Positions 20,601 to 28,291 of a DNA stretch of 64,000 bases are shown piece by piece. The DNA is from an uncultured Lachnospiraceae bacterium (GTDB lineage: Bacteria > Bacillota > Clostridia > Lachnospirales > Lachnospiraceae). The position numbers were made by a program, and so were the translations under genes. Where the stretch lies: the NCBI GenBank assembly GCA_947629565.1, contig CANREG010000002.1:1-64000 (forward strand). Direction: 5' to 3'. The notes beneath the pieces were generated by a model. The model was given only the letters and a program-made list of their open reading frames with translations, was not told the DNA's origin and ran no database searches. The stretch's first letter is position 1. Each line of letters begins with the position of its first letter.

Positions 20601-22720
20601 AAACAGCTCCCGCAGATGCAGCCGATATCAAAAAAGCAGCGGCAGCGGAAGGCGGCATTGGTGGCAGCGGTCAGGCGGCAGAGGCCAGGATAGAACTAAA
20701 AGAACTAAAACCGAATAAAGATTATACGTTGTATATGATTTTAAATGACGGCCTTAAAACTTTGTCAGGGACGGACAATCCGAATCGTTCTGGCATAATT
20801 TCTGTTCCATTTACAACGGAAATGTCAAAGGTTAAGGTGACGGATCAAGAGCTTTATATTAAAGCAGAAAGCGACGTAGATAGTTATACATATGATTTGT
20901 CCCGGATGGTTTCCGGTTTGGATATTTCACAAATGACAACTATTGGGTATGAGATAAAAATAGAAAAAAATGGTCCTATTTTCTCCCAATATCCCAGTGT
21001 TAACGGGAATCTGTTGACAATTCCGGTTCGTACCGGATTAGCGGCCGACGTCAGTCAGGAGATTCAAATAACGTTTTCAATTCAGGATTATGTTGTCGTT
21101 ACGGCTGTTCTTACTGTTAAGACGGTTTCCAAAACACCAGCAACCCTTTCCGGTGTAACGGTAACGGATACAGTCTACAATGGGGAGCCTCATGGAGTTA
21201 CCGGTACGCCTCAATGGAAAGCTGGGGATACAGTGGTTACGGGTGGAACAACAGGTATTGTATATACAGGTATAGATAATAATTATTCTGGAATAACCCC
21301 ACCGATAAATGCAGGTACATACAAAGTTACATATACAATAGAACATTCAGATTATGTAGGAATCTGGTTGGCTACCTATGAAATTAAAAAAGCTGAAGTA
21401 TCCGGCATGGAGAATGTACAGTGGTATGTGGATAATGACAGTGAACCATATGACTTGCAAACCAGTGAAATATATGCAGATGGAAAAGAGCATACGATTT
21501 GTGTTAAGGGGTATCCGTCTAATGTGAAGCCTGAATATAGCGGAGTGTATAAAGCAAGTGCCGCAGGAGAATATACGGCCTATGTTGACTTTGTATTATC
21601 TGGCGGGGATTCAAAAAATTATAATCAGCCGTCAAGAAGGCAGATTTCCTGGAAAATCAAAGAAAAGCCTATGGACGTGACGAAACAAAAACCGGATATG
21701 TCAAACGTGCATTGGGAATATGAGCAGGAGGGAGTTTCAAAGGAAATTAAGGATAATGATAATCTGCCTGCAAATGGGAAACTATACACAGTAAAGCTTG
21801 CAGGGGTTCCTGAGGGTGTAGAGTGTATATATTCCGGGGACTACGTTGAAACGAAAGCAGGAAAGTATCTTGCTATAGTTGAATTTGAGGTTGACTCTGC
21901 TATTTATGAGGAGCCAGATCCCGGTAGAATGGAACTTAATTGGAATATTGTGGAATCCGGCAGTGGTGAAGAGGAAAAGGGTGAAAATCCAGATAATCCG
22001 ACACCGGACAATCCGACACAGGATAATCCAACACAGGATAATCCAACACAGGATAATCCGACATCGGGTAATCCGGGGAATACGGCGCCTTCAGGAAACA
22101 ACAGTCAGAAATCAGAACCGAATACAGAGGCAGTAGATATTCCGGCAGTGGGCGCTACGGAAGAATATGCCGGACAGAAATATAAGGTTGTTACGGCAAC
22201 AGCCCAAGGAGGAACGGTAGAGTATGACCAAGCGGACGGCAGCCAAACCAAGGTTGTGATTCCTGATCAGATTACTATAGGGGGTCAAAGCTATAAGGTC
22301 ACAGCTATCGCCAAAAATGCATTTAAAGCCAACAGTAAAAAGCTTAAGAGCGTGAAACTGGGAAATGAAATAAAGCAGATTCCTTCAAATTGCTTTAGCG
22401 GATGCTCCAAATTGACTTCCGTTACAATTGGTAAAAATGTGACTAAAATAGGGGCTAAGGCGTTTTATAAATGTACGTCTCTTAAGAAGATTACCATTCC
22501 GGATAACGTTAGCGTTATGGAAAAGCAGTGTTTTTCCGGATGCAAAAAGCTGAAAAATATTACAATTAAGTCAAAGAATCTTAAAAAGGTAGGCTCTAAA
22601 GCCATTAAAGGGATTGCGCCTAAAGCAACTATAAAATGTAAGGATAAGAAGACGGCTGCTAAGTATAAAAAGCTGTTTAAGAGCAGCACAGGATATGTAA
22701 AGACCATGCATATTAAATAA
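17681..22720 (+). CDS. Large secreted/cell-surface protein: signal peptide, Gly/Ala-rich beta-helix-like repeats, Ig-like/MBG-like modules, Asn-Pro-Thr-rich linker, C-terminal BspA-type leucine-rich repeats
   Basis: MKKYVRQAKYLLIMFLLQMAFFALPMAGMTAHAAS signal; repeated AAIGGG...ITINGGTVTA; PDNPTPDNPTQDNPTQDNPTQDNPTSGNPGN; LKSVKLGNEIKQIPSNCFSGCSKLTSVTIGKNVTKIGAKAFYKC; good RBS before ATG 17681. Confidence 0.85.
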   Translation: MKKYVRQAKYLLIMFLLQMAFFALPMAGMTAHAASAGGLTVTGGTDGTDYSYDETKHQLIVKTDTALTLSGKDNAMQIYIESGVDANLTLNDIFINRYENNKQSMNSEAAVVIEDDSPATVTLTIKGTNGYLGGINAPAIQKNGDQGKLIFKGSTTSKIQIETVAYLTACHGAAIGGSAGKNGANIQFESGRYDVTSFTSGAAIGGGNGAAGKNIVINGGTINAYLQSLSGYTLDQQFGAAIGGGYEGNGENITINGGTVTADVKGKDTSSSGRGAAIGGGSCKDSIDNVNKGVGRNIVINGGTVTATAYHSAAIGGGLNSNGGSSITINGGFITATSTNAAAIGSGQTATEVDTATVGTADSKVTITGGTVTAKNGDASPAIGVGDAGSSKVYISGGSVNATGGPHTAIDSDYTADNIGLSAFAKKLNGPSGSKYTSTLTYSETDSEDVELFKYQVPGITKITSVTPYLLYKGEYYKDYGIKDLQTDSNGYLYLYFKKSIVNDITVGVLGADDCLQEFTVSLNKDGSLWKDAGEVTLQPENNPNQYDVTKEDGKYTFKGIFKKGTYDICVDGKPTGRKITLGEEAASDQTLNYYSVTINQPENGKITGENTALEGVDYTFTVTPDAGYSVSEASYTIGGTEKTLKDKYTIPGEEITGPVALSAVIIDGRGTPVDLSGVTWNYEGPYYYKNEPYTVTLKNLPEGVDETQIVYENNSKSEVGTYTATATCTAKAGYYITEQPSSLDWEIKEYAPTDITLQYNGETTKQEWYNKNVTVTAEGYTMSESLTGSFVPSVTFDATGSKTLYFKNDAGGYITTTGRTVTVNIDKTAPTGTITLDGATYSTLNENSVEQRCHMQNRKAEFTGEDTQSGIEKIQYAVSGDCYRAAGDLEKLEWQLGNSYEVKADTRQAVYVKLQDKAGNVSYLSTPIIYDDTVAPATQGEPEITDKTDTGAVCSVSFDGICYYDYVVLLSGETAPADAADIKKAAAAEGGIGGSGQAAEARIELKELKPNKDYTLYMILNDGLKTLSGTDNPNRSGIISVPFTTEMSKVKVTDQELYIKAESDVDSYTYDLSRMVSGLDISQMTTIGYEIKIEKNGPIFSQYPSVNGNLLTIPVRTGLAADVSQEIQITFSIQDYVVVTAVLTVKTVSKTPATLSGVTVTDTVYNGEPHGVTGTPQWKAGDTVVTGGTTGIVYTGIDNNYSGITPPINAGTYKVTYTIEHSDYVGIWLATYEIKKAEVSGMENVQWYVDNDSEPYDLQTSEIYADGKEHTICVKGYPSNVKPEYSGVYKASAAGEYTAYVDFVLSGGDSKNYNQPSRRQISWKIKEKPMDVTKQKPDMSNVHWEYEQEGVSKEIKDNDNLPANGKLYTVKLAGVPEGVECIYSGDYVETKAGKYLAIVEFEVDSAIYEEPDPGRMELNWNIVESGSGEEEKGENPDNPTPDNPTQDNPTQDNPTQDNPTSGNPGNTAPSGNNSQKSEPNTEAVDIPAVGATEEYAGQKYKVVTATAQGGTVEYDQADGSQTKVVIPDQITIGGQSYKVTAIAKNAFKANSKKLKSVKLGNEIKQIPSNCFSGCSKLTSVTIGKNVTKIGAKAFYKCTSLKKITIPDNVSVMEKQCFSGCKKLKNITIKSKNLKKVGSKAIKGIAPKATIKCKDKKTAAKYKKLFKSSTGYVKTMHIK
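18197..18630 (+). repeat. Five copies of 14-bp gcagccataggcgg encoding (A)AIGG in a degenerate ~30-38-codon repeat
   Basis: Copies at 18197, 18284, 18398, 18506, 18617; spacings 87, 114, 108, 111 bp, all multiples of 3. Confidence 0.9.
21991..22076 (+). repeat. 15-bp in-frame tandem repeat encoding (D/G)NPT(Q/P/S) linker
   Basis: gataatccgacac/ggacaatccgacaca/ggataatccaacaca x2/ggataatccgacatc. Confidence 0.9.
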
Positions 22721-22744
22721 TTCATAATAAGGAGACAAAGCAAC

Positions 22745-25372
22745 ATGAATCAGGGATTAGATATTATATTAGTCAAGATGAAGGAAAAACGTTTTTATAT
22801 AGCTGCATTTCTAATTCCCTGGTTGGTGGTGCTGGTATATGGTTTTGTGACAGGTACATGGCCTTTTCAGGGGAAAAGCCTGTTGGAAGGGGATACCGGC
22901 CTGCAGTATGTTGAGCTTTATTATGAGCTTTGGCATAAAGTGCGGGCGGGAGAATCCCTGTTTTATAGCTGGAATGCGTTTGGGGGATATGATTTCTTTG
23001 TCAATATGCTGTATTATCTGGTATCGCCTTTTACTGCGCTCATATTGATTTTGCCAAAGAGTCTGATACCGGCGGGAGTCCAGTTTATCATGGTTTTAAA
23101 ATGTTCCTGCGTGTCTTTGGCGATGACTTATTTTTTTAATCATACAAAGCATAATACATTAAAGGAACAAAAAGAGCTGGTATCGCTGTTTTTGGGCGTT
23201 GCCTTTGGTATCAGCAACGGCATGCTTTATTTTATGAAATTTTTCAACTGGATGGATGCTATGATTTTATTCCCCTTCCTTTTGTTAAGCATAGAAAAGA
23301 TGATGGAGGGCAGGGGTTATAGACGATTTTGTGTATTGCTGGCGTTGGCGATTCTTACCAATTATTATATTATGTATCATGTCTGTATCTTTCTGGTATT
23401 CTGGTTTTTCCTGCAAATGGATCGTAATACTTCTCATAAGCTGAAGAAATTCCTGCTTTTTGCCGGAAGTTCTGTGTGGGCAGCCCTGATGGCCATGGTG
23501 GCCATATTTCCCACTGTTCTTACATTGCATGACAGAGAGTCTGCAGATATGGCGCAGTTGGCGCATGCGTATGTAAGGTATATATTTAATAGATTGACAG
23601 ATATAGTACAGTCTTTCTTTATTATGCAGCCTATTTCTATATACGAATTTGCTCCGAATGTATATTTTTCGGTTGCCGCTGTCTTTTTGGCAGTTTTGTT
23701 CTGTTTTATTCGCATGGGAAAGAAAAAGAAACTGTATATTATTCTCTTTGCACTGTTTATGACAGCCAGCTTTTCCTTTGGATTATTGAATATTTTGTGG
23801 CATGGGTTTACAGTGCCTACCGGAGTGTATAATCGTTTTGTCAATATGTATATTTTTCTGCTGCTGTTTATGGCGATGCAGGTAATGATTCATTTGAGCG
23901 ATATTCGGTTATGGCAGATTCTTGCTGCGGGAATAACGGTTTTGTTCTTGGTGGGAATTACCTTTATCAGCATTAAGGAGTATCAGGCTGTTTATGTATA
24001 CTTGATTACAATTATGCTGGTGGTTTTTTATCTGTTAATGCTGATTCTGTATAAAAGACAGTCCATTACCCATTCTCAGATACTTTTAGTTTTTGTGCTT
24101 GCAGGACTTGGAGAGTTGTGCGTGAATGCATATAATGGTCTGAACGGCCTTTTGGATCATGATTTTTTTAAGGCAGAGGGAAATGCTCAGATTATGGAAT
24201 TGTCTGAAAAGGCAGAATTGCAAAAAGGAGCGCGGATAGCATATCCCCAGTGTTTTTATAACATGGGAATGGTTACGAATCTGCCGGTAGCATCTGGTTT
24301 TCTCTCTCTTACGAATGGCAATATAAACCGTCTGTACCGCAATCTGGGAATGGAATCAAGTAACGATGTACAGATTGCTTATTGTGGAGGGTCTCCCCTT
24401 CTTAATCTGATGTTAAACATTGAGTATGGGATTGCTGTAGATGAGTTACAATATAGCGATGAGGAATTGGTAACAGAGAAAGATGGCTATTATCTTTACA
24501 AAATACAAAGAGGGGCAGGATTGGGATATATGGTGGATAATAGCGTTCTGGATTGGGATGTGAATGGCGGACAGCCTTTTGATTTACAGAATTCCTTTGT
24601 CCGTCAGGCTGTGGACGGGGAGAATATTTTTAAGGTAGTGCATCCAGAGGTAAAATGTCAGCTATGGGATATGACATTGGAACCAAATGCGGATATCCTT
24701 TCGGAACAGAATATTTATTCCTATGTTTATGCGACGGCTTATGGAGATGAACGGGATGCGCTCCAGATGCAGTTTACCGTAGAAGAAGATCAGGATTTAT
24801 ATTTGATTCGCACCAGCTACCTTGATCTTTATGCACAGGTATATATTGATGGCGTCCTTGCACATGATGAAGTGGGGGTAAGTGTCCGGGGAACCATACC
24901 AATCGGGAAAGTAAAAAAAGGACAGGTAATTACTGTGGTGTTCTCTCCGGCGGATTCGGCAGATGCAGGGAAAAATGCGTGGATTCAGTGTCAAATGGCG
25001 GCATTTGACGAGGCGGCTTATGAGGCCGCTTATGAGCGGTTGACAGAGAGCGTTTATCATGTAGATACCATGGAAGCAGATTATGTGAAGGGTTCTATAT
25101 CAGTGAAGAAACCAGGTCTGATGATGACTTCTATTCAGGCAGTGGATGGTTTTCAGGTTTTGGTTGATGGAAAAGAGAGTTCCTATGAGGTGGTCGGTGA
25201 TACTATGATAGCAGTTCCCTTAGAAACAGGGGAACATGTTGTGGAGTTTATCTATCAGACACCGGGCATATGGCAGGGAATTGTGATTTCAGGAGTAAGC
25301 ATACTGGCATTCCTTGTGTCGGCGCTGTTGAAAAAAAGATTCGGAGATAAGGAGAAGGCATGTGAAAGATAA
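22745..25372 (+). CDS. YfhO-family multi-TM membrane protein (GT-C-like), paralog 3
   Basis: 875 aa; EGDTGLQYVELYYELWHKVRAGESLFYSWNAFGGYDFF and MEADYVKGSISVKKPGLMMTSIQAVDGFQVLVDGKE. Confidence 0.85.
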   Translation: MNQGLDIILVKMKEKRFYIAAFLIPWLVVLVYGFVTGTWPFQGKSLLEGDTGLQYVELYYELWHKVRAGESLFYSWNAFGGYDFFVNMLYYLVSPFTALILILPKSLIPAGVQFIMVLKCSCVSLAMTYFFNHTKHNTLKEQKELVSLFLGVAFGISNGMLYFMKFFNWMDAMILFPFLLLSIEKMMEGRGYRRFCVLLALAILTNYYIMYHVCIFLVFWFFLQMDRNTSHKLKKFLLFAGSSVWAALMAMVAIFPTVLTLHDRESADMAQLAHAYVRYIFNRLTDIVQSFFIMQPISIYEFAPNVYFSVAAVFLAVLFCFIRMGKKKKLYIILFALFMTASFSFGLLNILWHGFTVPTGVYNRFVNMYIFLLLFMAMQVMIHLSDIRLWQILAAGITVLFLVGITFISIKEYQAVYVYLITIMLVVFYLLMLILYKRQSITHSQILLVFVLAGLGELCVNAYNGLNGLLDHDFFKAEGNAQIMELSEKAELQKGARIAYPQCFYNMGMVTNLPVASGFLSLTNGNINRLYRNLGMESSNDVQIAYCGGSPLLNLMLNIEYGIAVDELQYSDEELVTEKDGYYLYKIQRGAGLGYMVDNSVLDWDVNGGQPFDLQNSFVRQAVDGENIFKVVHPEVKCQLWDMTLEPNADILSEQNIYSYVYATAYGDERDALQMQFTVEEDQDLYLIRTSYLDLYAQVYIDGVLAHDEVGVSVRGTIPIGKVKKGQVITVVFSPADSADAGKNAWIQCQMAAFDEAAYEAAYERLTESVYHVDTMEADYVKGSISVKKPGLMMTSIQAVDGFQVLVDGKESSYEVVGDTMIAVPLETGEHVVEFIYQTPGIWQGIVISGVSILAFLVSALLKKRFGDKEKACER

Positions 25373-25399
25373 AAGAAGGCTGTCATCTGACAGCCTTCT
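25369..25399 (-). terminator. Terminator of the minus-strand HPr-like gene (possibly bidirectional)
   Basis: Perfect 12-bp inverted repeat agaaggctgtca-tc-tgacagccttct (25374-25399); on the minus strand it is followed by a U-rich tail. Confidence 0.72.
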
Positions 25400-25415
25400 G
25401 ATACCTGCGTTTCAG

Positions 25416-25646
25416 TTAGATAAGATATGGCTTCAACGCCTCCATTATCTCAGCGTCATCGCCGTCTGTGTGGATATTCAAATCGATGGGCTGGGAAATA
25501 TCCAGACTGAAGATTCCCATGATGGACTTGGCGTCAATGACATATCTTCCGGATACCAGATCAAACTCGGCGTCGAATCTGGCAATATCGTTGACAAAGC
25601 TCTTGACCTTGTCGATAGAATTTAACGAGATCTTAACTGATTTCAT
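25416..25646 (-). CDS. HPr-family phosphocarrier-like protein lacking the canonical active-site His motif
   Basis: 76 aa MKSVKISLNSIDKVKSFVNDIARFDAEFDLVSGRYVIDAKSIMGIFSLDISQPIDLNIHTDGDDAEIMEALKPYLI; retains the KSIMGIFSLD Ser-46 region; RBS ggaggaac upstream on the minus strand. Confidence 0.8.
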   Translation of the reverse strand: MKSVKISLNSIDKVKSFVNDIARFDAEFDLVSGRYVIDAKSIMGIFSLDISQPIDLNIHTDGDDAEIMEALKPYLI

Positions 25647-25735
25647 AACTGTTCCTCCTGAATATACTATTATGCGTTACGCATTACTGCTATTATGATA
25701 ACTTTTTGGACAGCAAAAGTCAATAGGGATAACGA

Positions 25736-27166
25736 ATGGATGAGAAAAAACAATTATTACGGAATAAAAAGGCCCTGCTGATGAATCTGGGCTGTAAAGT
25801 GAATAAATATGAGACGGACGCCATGGCAGAGCGTTTGCGGGAAGTCGGGATGGAGATTGTGGAGCCGGGCGTCCCGGCGGACGTGTGCATTGTCAATACC
25901 TGTTCCGTAACCAATATGGCGGAGAAGAAATCCCGGCAGATGTTAAGAAGGGTGAGAAGGCAGAACGAAAAGGCAGTGGTAATCGCTGCCGGCTGCTATG
26001 TCAATGCAGAGCATGAAAAGCTCCTTGGGGACGATCTTGTGGATATTGTGGTTGGCAACAACCGGAAAAAAGAGATTGTTGAGGTGTTAGAGGAATATTA
26101 CTTCGAACATACAGGGAAGCGAGCGGAAGAACAGGCCGTAGAACATAGCGGGGAACATGTTCACATGGACTGCTATGCGCCTATAGGCGAGCAGAGGGAA
26201 TATGAGGAGATAGGAAGCCTGCGGGCAGAGGGGCTTGACCACAGGCGGGCTTACATCAAGATTCAGGACGGCTGCAACCAGTTCTGCTCTTACTGCATCA
26301 TTCCCTATACCAGAGGCCGGGTGAGAAGCCGGGATCCGGAGGAGATTATAAGGGAAATTTCTCAGCTTGCTGTCTCCGGCGTGAAGGAATTTGTGCTTAC
26401 CGGCATCCATATATCCTCGTATGGAACGGATTTTTCCGACGGGAAGGAACCAAACGACTTAGGAAGCCTTGTTCAGGCCATAGACAGGATTCCGGAGGTT
26501 AGGCGGATCCGGTTAGGCTCGTTGGAACCCCGGATTATCACAGAAGAATTTCTTCATAAGATTAAAGACAGCGAAAAGCTCTGCCCTCATTTCCACTTGT
26601 CCCTGCAAAGCGCCTGCAATGCAACCCTTAAACGGATGAACCGCAGATATACCATAGAGGAATATATGGATAAATGCAGGCTGTTACGGGAATGTTTTGA
26701 CCGGCCGGCCATTACCACGGATGTGATTGTAGGCTTTCCGGGGGAGACAGAGGAGGAGTTTGACGAGACCTTTGCCAATTTAAAAAGGCTTGGCCTTTAC
26801 GAAATCCATGTGTTCAAATATTCCCTGCGCTCCAAAACGGCGGCGGAGAAGCTTCCGGACCATGTGCCGGAGGAGATAAAGAATATCCGCAGCAATCTGT
26901 TGTTGGAACTGACAGAAAAACAAAAGGCTGACTTTGAAGGGCAACTTTCCGGCATGATGGAAGAGGTGTTAGTGGAGGAACCTCTTGACTGTAGCGGCGA
27001 GAGGGAAAAGTTAGCTGAGGCCGTGGTTCTTACAAAGTCCGGTTCGCCTGAAAATATACCGGAAGGCGGGCAGTATTTCACCGGACATACAAAAAGATAC
27101 GTTAAAGTGCGGATAAAGTCGGAGCAGGACTTGGTGAACCGGCTTCTTGCGGTAAAAATGTCCTGA
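25736..27166 (+). CDS. mtaB: tRNA (N6-threonylcarbamoyladenosine(37)-C2)-methylthiotransferase MtaB
   Basis: LNLGCKVNKYETDAM; radical-SAM CNQFCSYCIIPYTRGRVRSR; C-terminal TRAM-like. Confidence 0.93.
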   Translation: MDEKKQLLRNKKALLMNLGCKVNKYETDAMAERLREVGMEIVEPGVPADVCIVNTCSVTNMAEKKSRQMLRRVRRQNEKAVVIAAGCYVNAEHEKLLGDDLVDIVVGNNRKKEIVEVLEEYYFEHTGKRAEEQAVEHSGEHVHMDCYAPIGEQREYEEIGSLRAEGLDHRRAYIKIQDGCNQFCSYCIIPYTRGRVRSRDPEEIIREISQLAVSGVKEFVLTGIHISSYGTDFSDGKEPNDLGSLVQAIDRIPEVRRIRLGSLEPRIITEEFLHKIKDSEKLCPHFHLSLQSACNATLKRMNRRYTIEEYMDKCRLLRECFDRPAITTDVIVGFPGETEEEFDETFANLKRLGLYEIHVFKYSLRSKTAAEKLPDHVPEEIKNIRSNLLLELTEKQKADFEGQLSGMMEEVLVEEPLDCSGEREKLAEAVVLTKSGSPENIPEGGQYFTGHTKRYVKVRIKSEQDLVNRLLAVKMS

Positions 27167-27170
27167 CTTT

Positions 27171-27206
27171 GTCGGAAAAATGAGAAAACGCTGGGGATTT
27201 TCCGAC
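27171..27206 (+). terminator. Possible hairpin after mtaB
   Basis: gtcggaaaa / ttttccgac inverted repeat with 18-nt loop; no strong T-tract follows. Confidence 0.4.
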
Positions 27207-27223
27207 AGAGAGTAAGATACGAC

Positions 27224-27252
27224 TTGCAACTTTTGGAAAATTATATTATCAT
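27224..27252 (+). promoter_or_regulatory. Sigma-A-type promoter for ireB-ruvX operon
   Basis: TTGCAA (27224-27229) - 17 bp - TATCAT (27247-27252). Confidence 0.6.
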
Positions 27253-27277
27253 AGAGATATTGAAGTGAGGACGTGAT

Positions 27278-27547
27278 ATGATGAATAACCAGAATACATT
27301 TAACACACAATTTGTGGAAGTAGTGAAAGACAACGATCTGCCGGTAACGGAGATTCTTGAGGATGTGTATAACGCCCTTTCCGAGAAAGGGTATAATCCG
27401 GTAAGCCAGATTGTTGGTTATATAATGAGCGGAGACCCAACCTATATAACCAGCTATAAGAATGCAAGAAGTCTGATTATGAAGGCAGAGCGGGATGAGA
27501 TTATTGAGGTTTTGTTGTCGCACTATATCGAGACAAAACTCAAATAA
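27278..27547 (+). CDS. ireB: IreB-family regulatory phosphoprotein (UPF0297)
   Basis: 89 aa; [52 protein letters not shown]; upstream of ruvX. Confidence 0.93.
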   Translation: MMNNQNTFNTQFVEVVKDNDLPVTEILEDVYNALSEKGYNPVSQIVGYIMSGDPTYITSYKNARSLIMKAERDEIIEVLLSHYIETKLK

Positions 27548-27557
27548 CGGGAGACGG

Positions 27558-27983
27558 ATGATGCGGATTATGGGACTGGACTATGGGAGTAAGACAGTTG
27601 GCGTTGCCGTAAGCGATGAGCTTTTGCTTACCGCCCAGCCTGTGGAGACCATAGAGAGAAAGTCGGAGAATAAGCTTAGGAGAACCTTGGCGAGAATCGA
27701 GGAGCTAATCGATTCCTATGGGGTTTCTTTTATCGTGCTTGGATATCCGAAGAATATGGATAATTCGGAAGGGTTCCGGGCACAGGCAACGGAAGAATTT
27801 AAAGAGATGTTAGAGAGAAGGACAGGCTTAGATGTGTTCTTGCAGGATGAGCGGCTCTCCACTGTGGAATCTGAACGGGTTTTAATGGAACAGGGAGTGC
27901 GTCGTGAGAACCGGAAACGTTATGTGGATAAGTTGGCGGCTTCAGTTATCTTACAGGGCTATCTGGATAAGCAGAGACAGTAA
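27558..27983 (+). CDS. ruvX: Putative pre-16S rRNA nuclease/Holliday junction resolvase RuvX (YqgF)
   Basis: [33 protein letters not shown]...[16 protein letters not shown]. Confidence 0.93.
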   Translation: MMRIMGLDYGSKTVGVAVSDELLLTAQPVETIERKSENKLRRTLARIEELIDSYGVSFIVLGYPKNMDNSEGFRAQATEEFKEMLERRTGLDVFLQDERLSTVESERVLMEQGVRRENRKRYVDKLAASVILQGYLDKQRQ

Positions 27984-27997
27984 AGAAAGGAAATGGA

Positions 27998-28291
27998 ATG
28001 GAAGAAGAATTAGAGACGATTGTGATTACCTTTGAGGATGGGGAGGAAGCAGAATTTTATGTGTTGGAAGAGACGCAGTTGATGGGCGTGAATTATTACC
28101 TGGTACTGCCGGCGGAGATGGAAGACGACGGCAGCGAGGAATTAGAATGTTATATTCTTAAGGAGAACGGAGGTTCTGAACAGGACGGAGAGGCAACCTA
28201 TGAATTTGTAGAGGACGAAGCGGAGCTGCAAAGTTTAGGTTCGATTTTTGACGAGTTGTTAGAGGACAGTGATATGGAGGTAGAATTTTGA
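27998..28291 (+). CDS. DUF1292 domain protein (YrzB-like)
   Basis: Acidic ~97 aa, VITFEDGEEAEFYVLEETQLMGVNYYLVLPA; follows ruvX as in Bacillus yrzB. Confidence 0.82.
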   Translation: MEEELETIVITFEDGEEAEFYVLEETQLMGVNYYLVLPAEMEDDGSEELECYILKENGGSEQDGEATYEFVEDEAELQSLGSIFDELLEDSDMEVEF

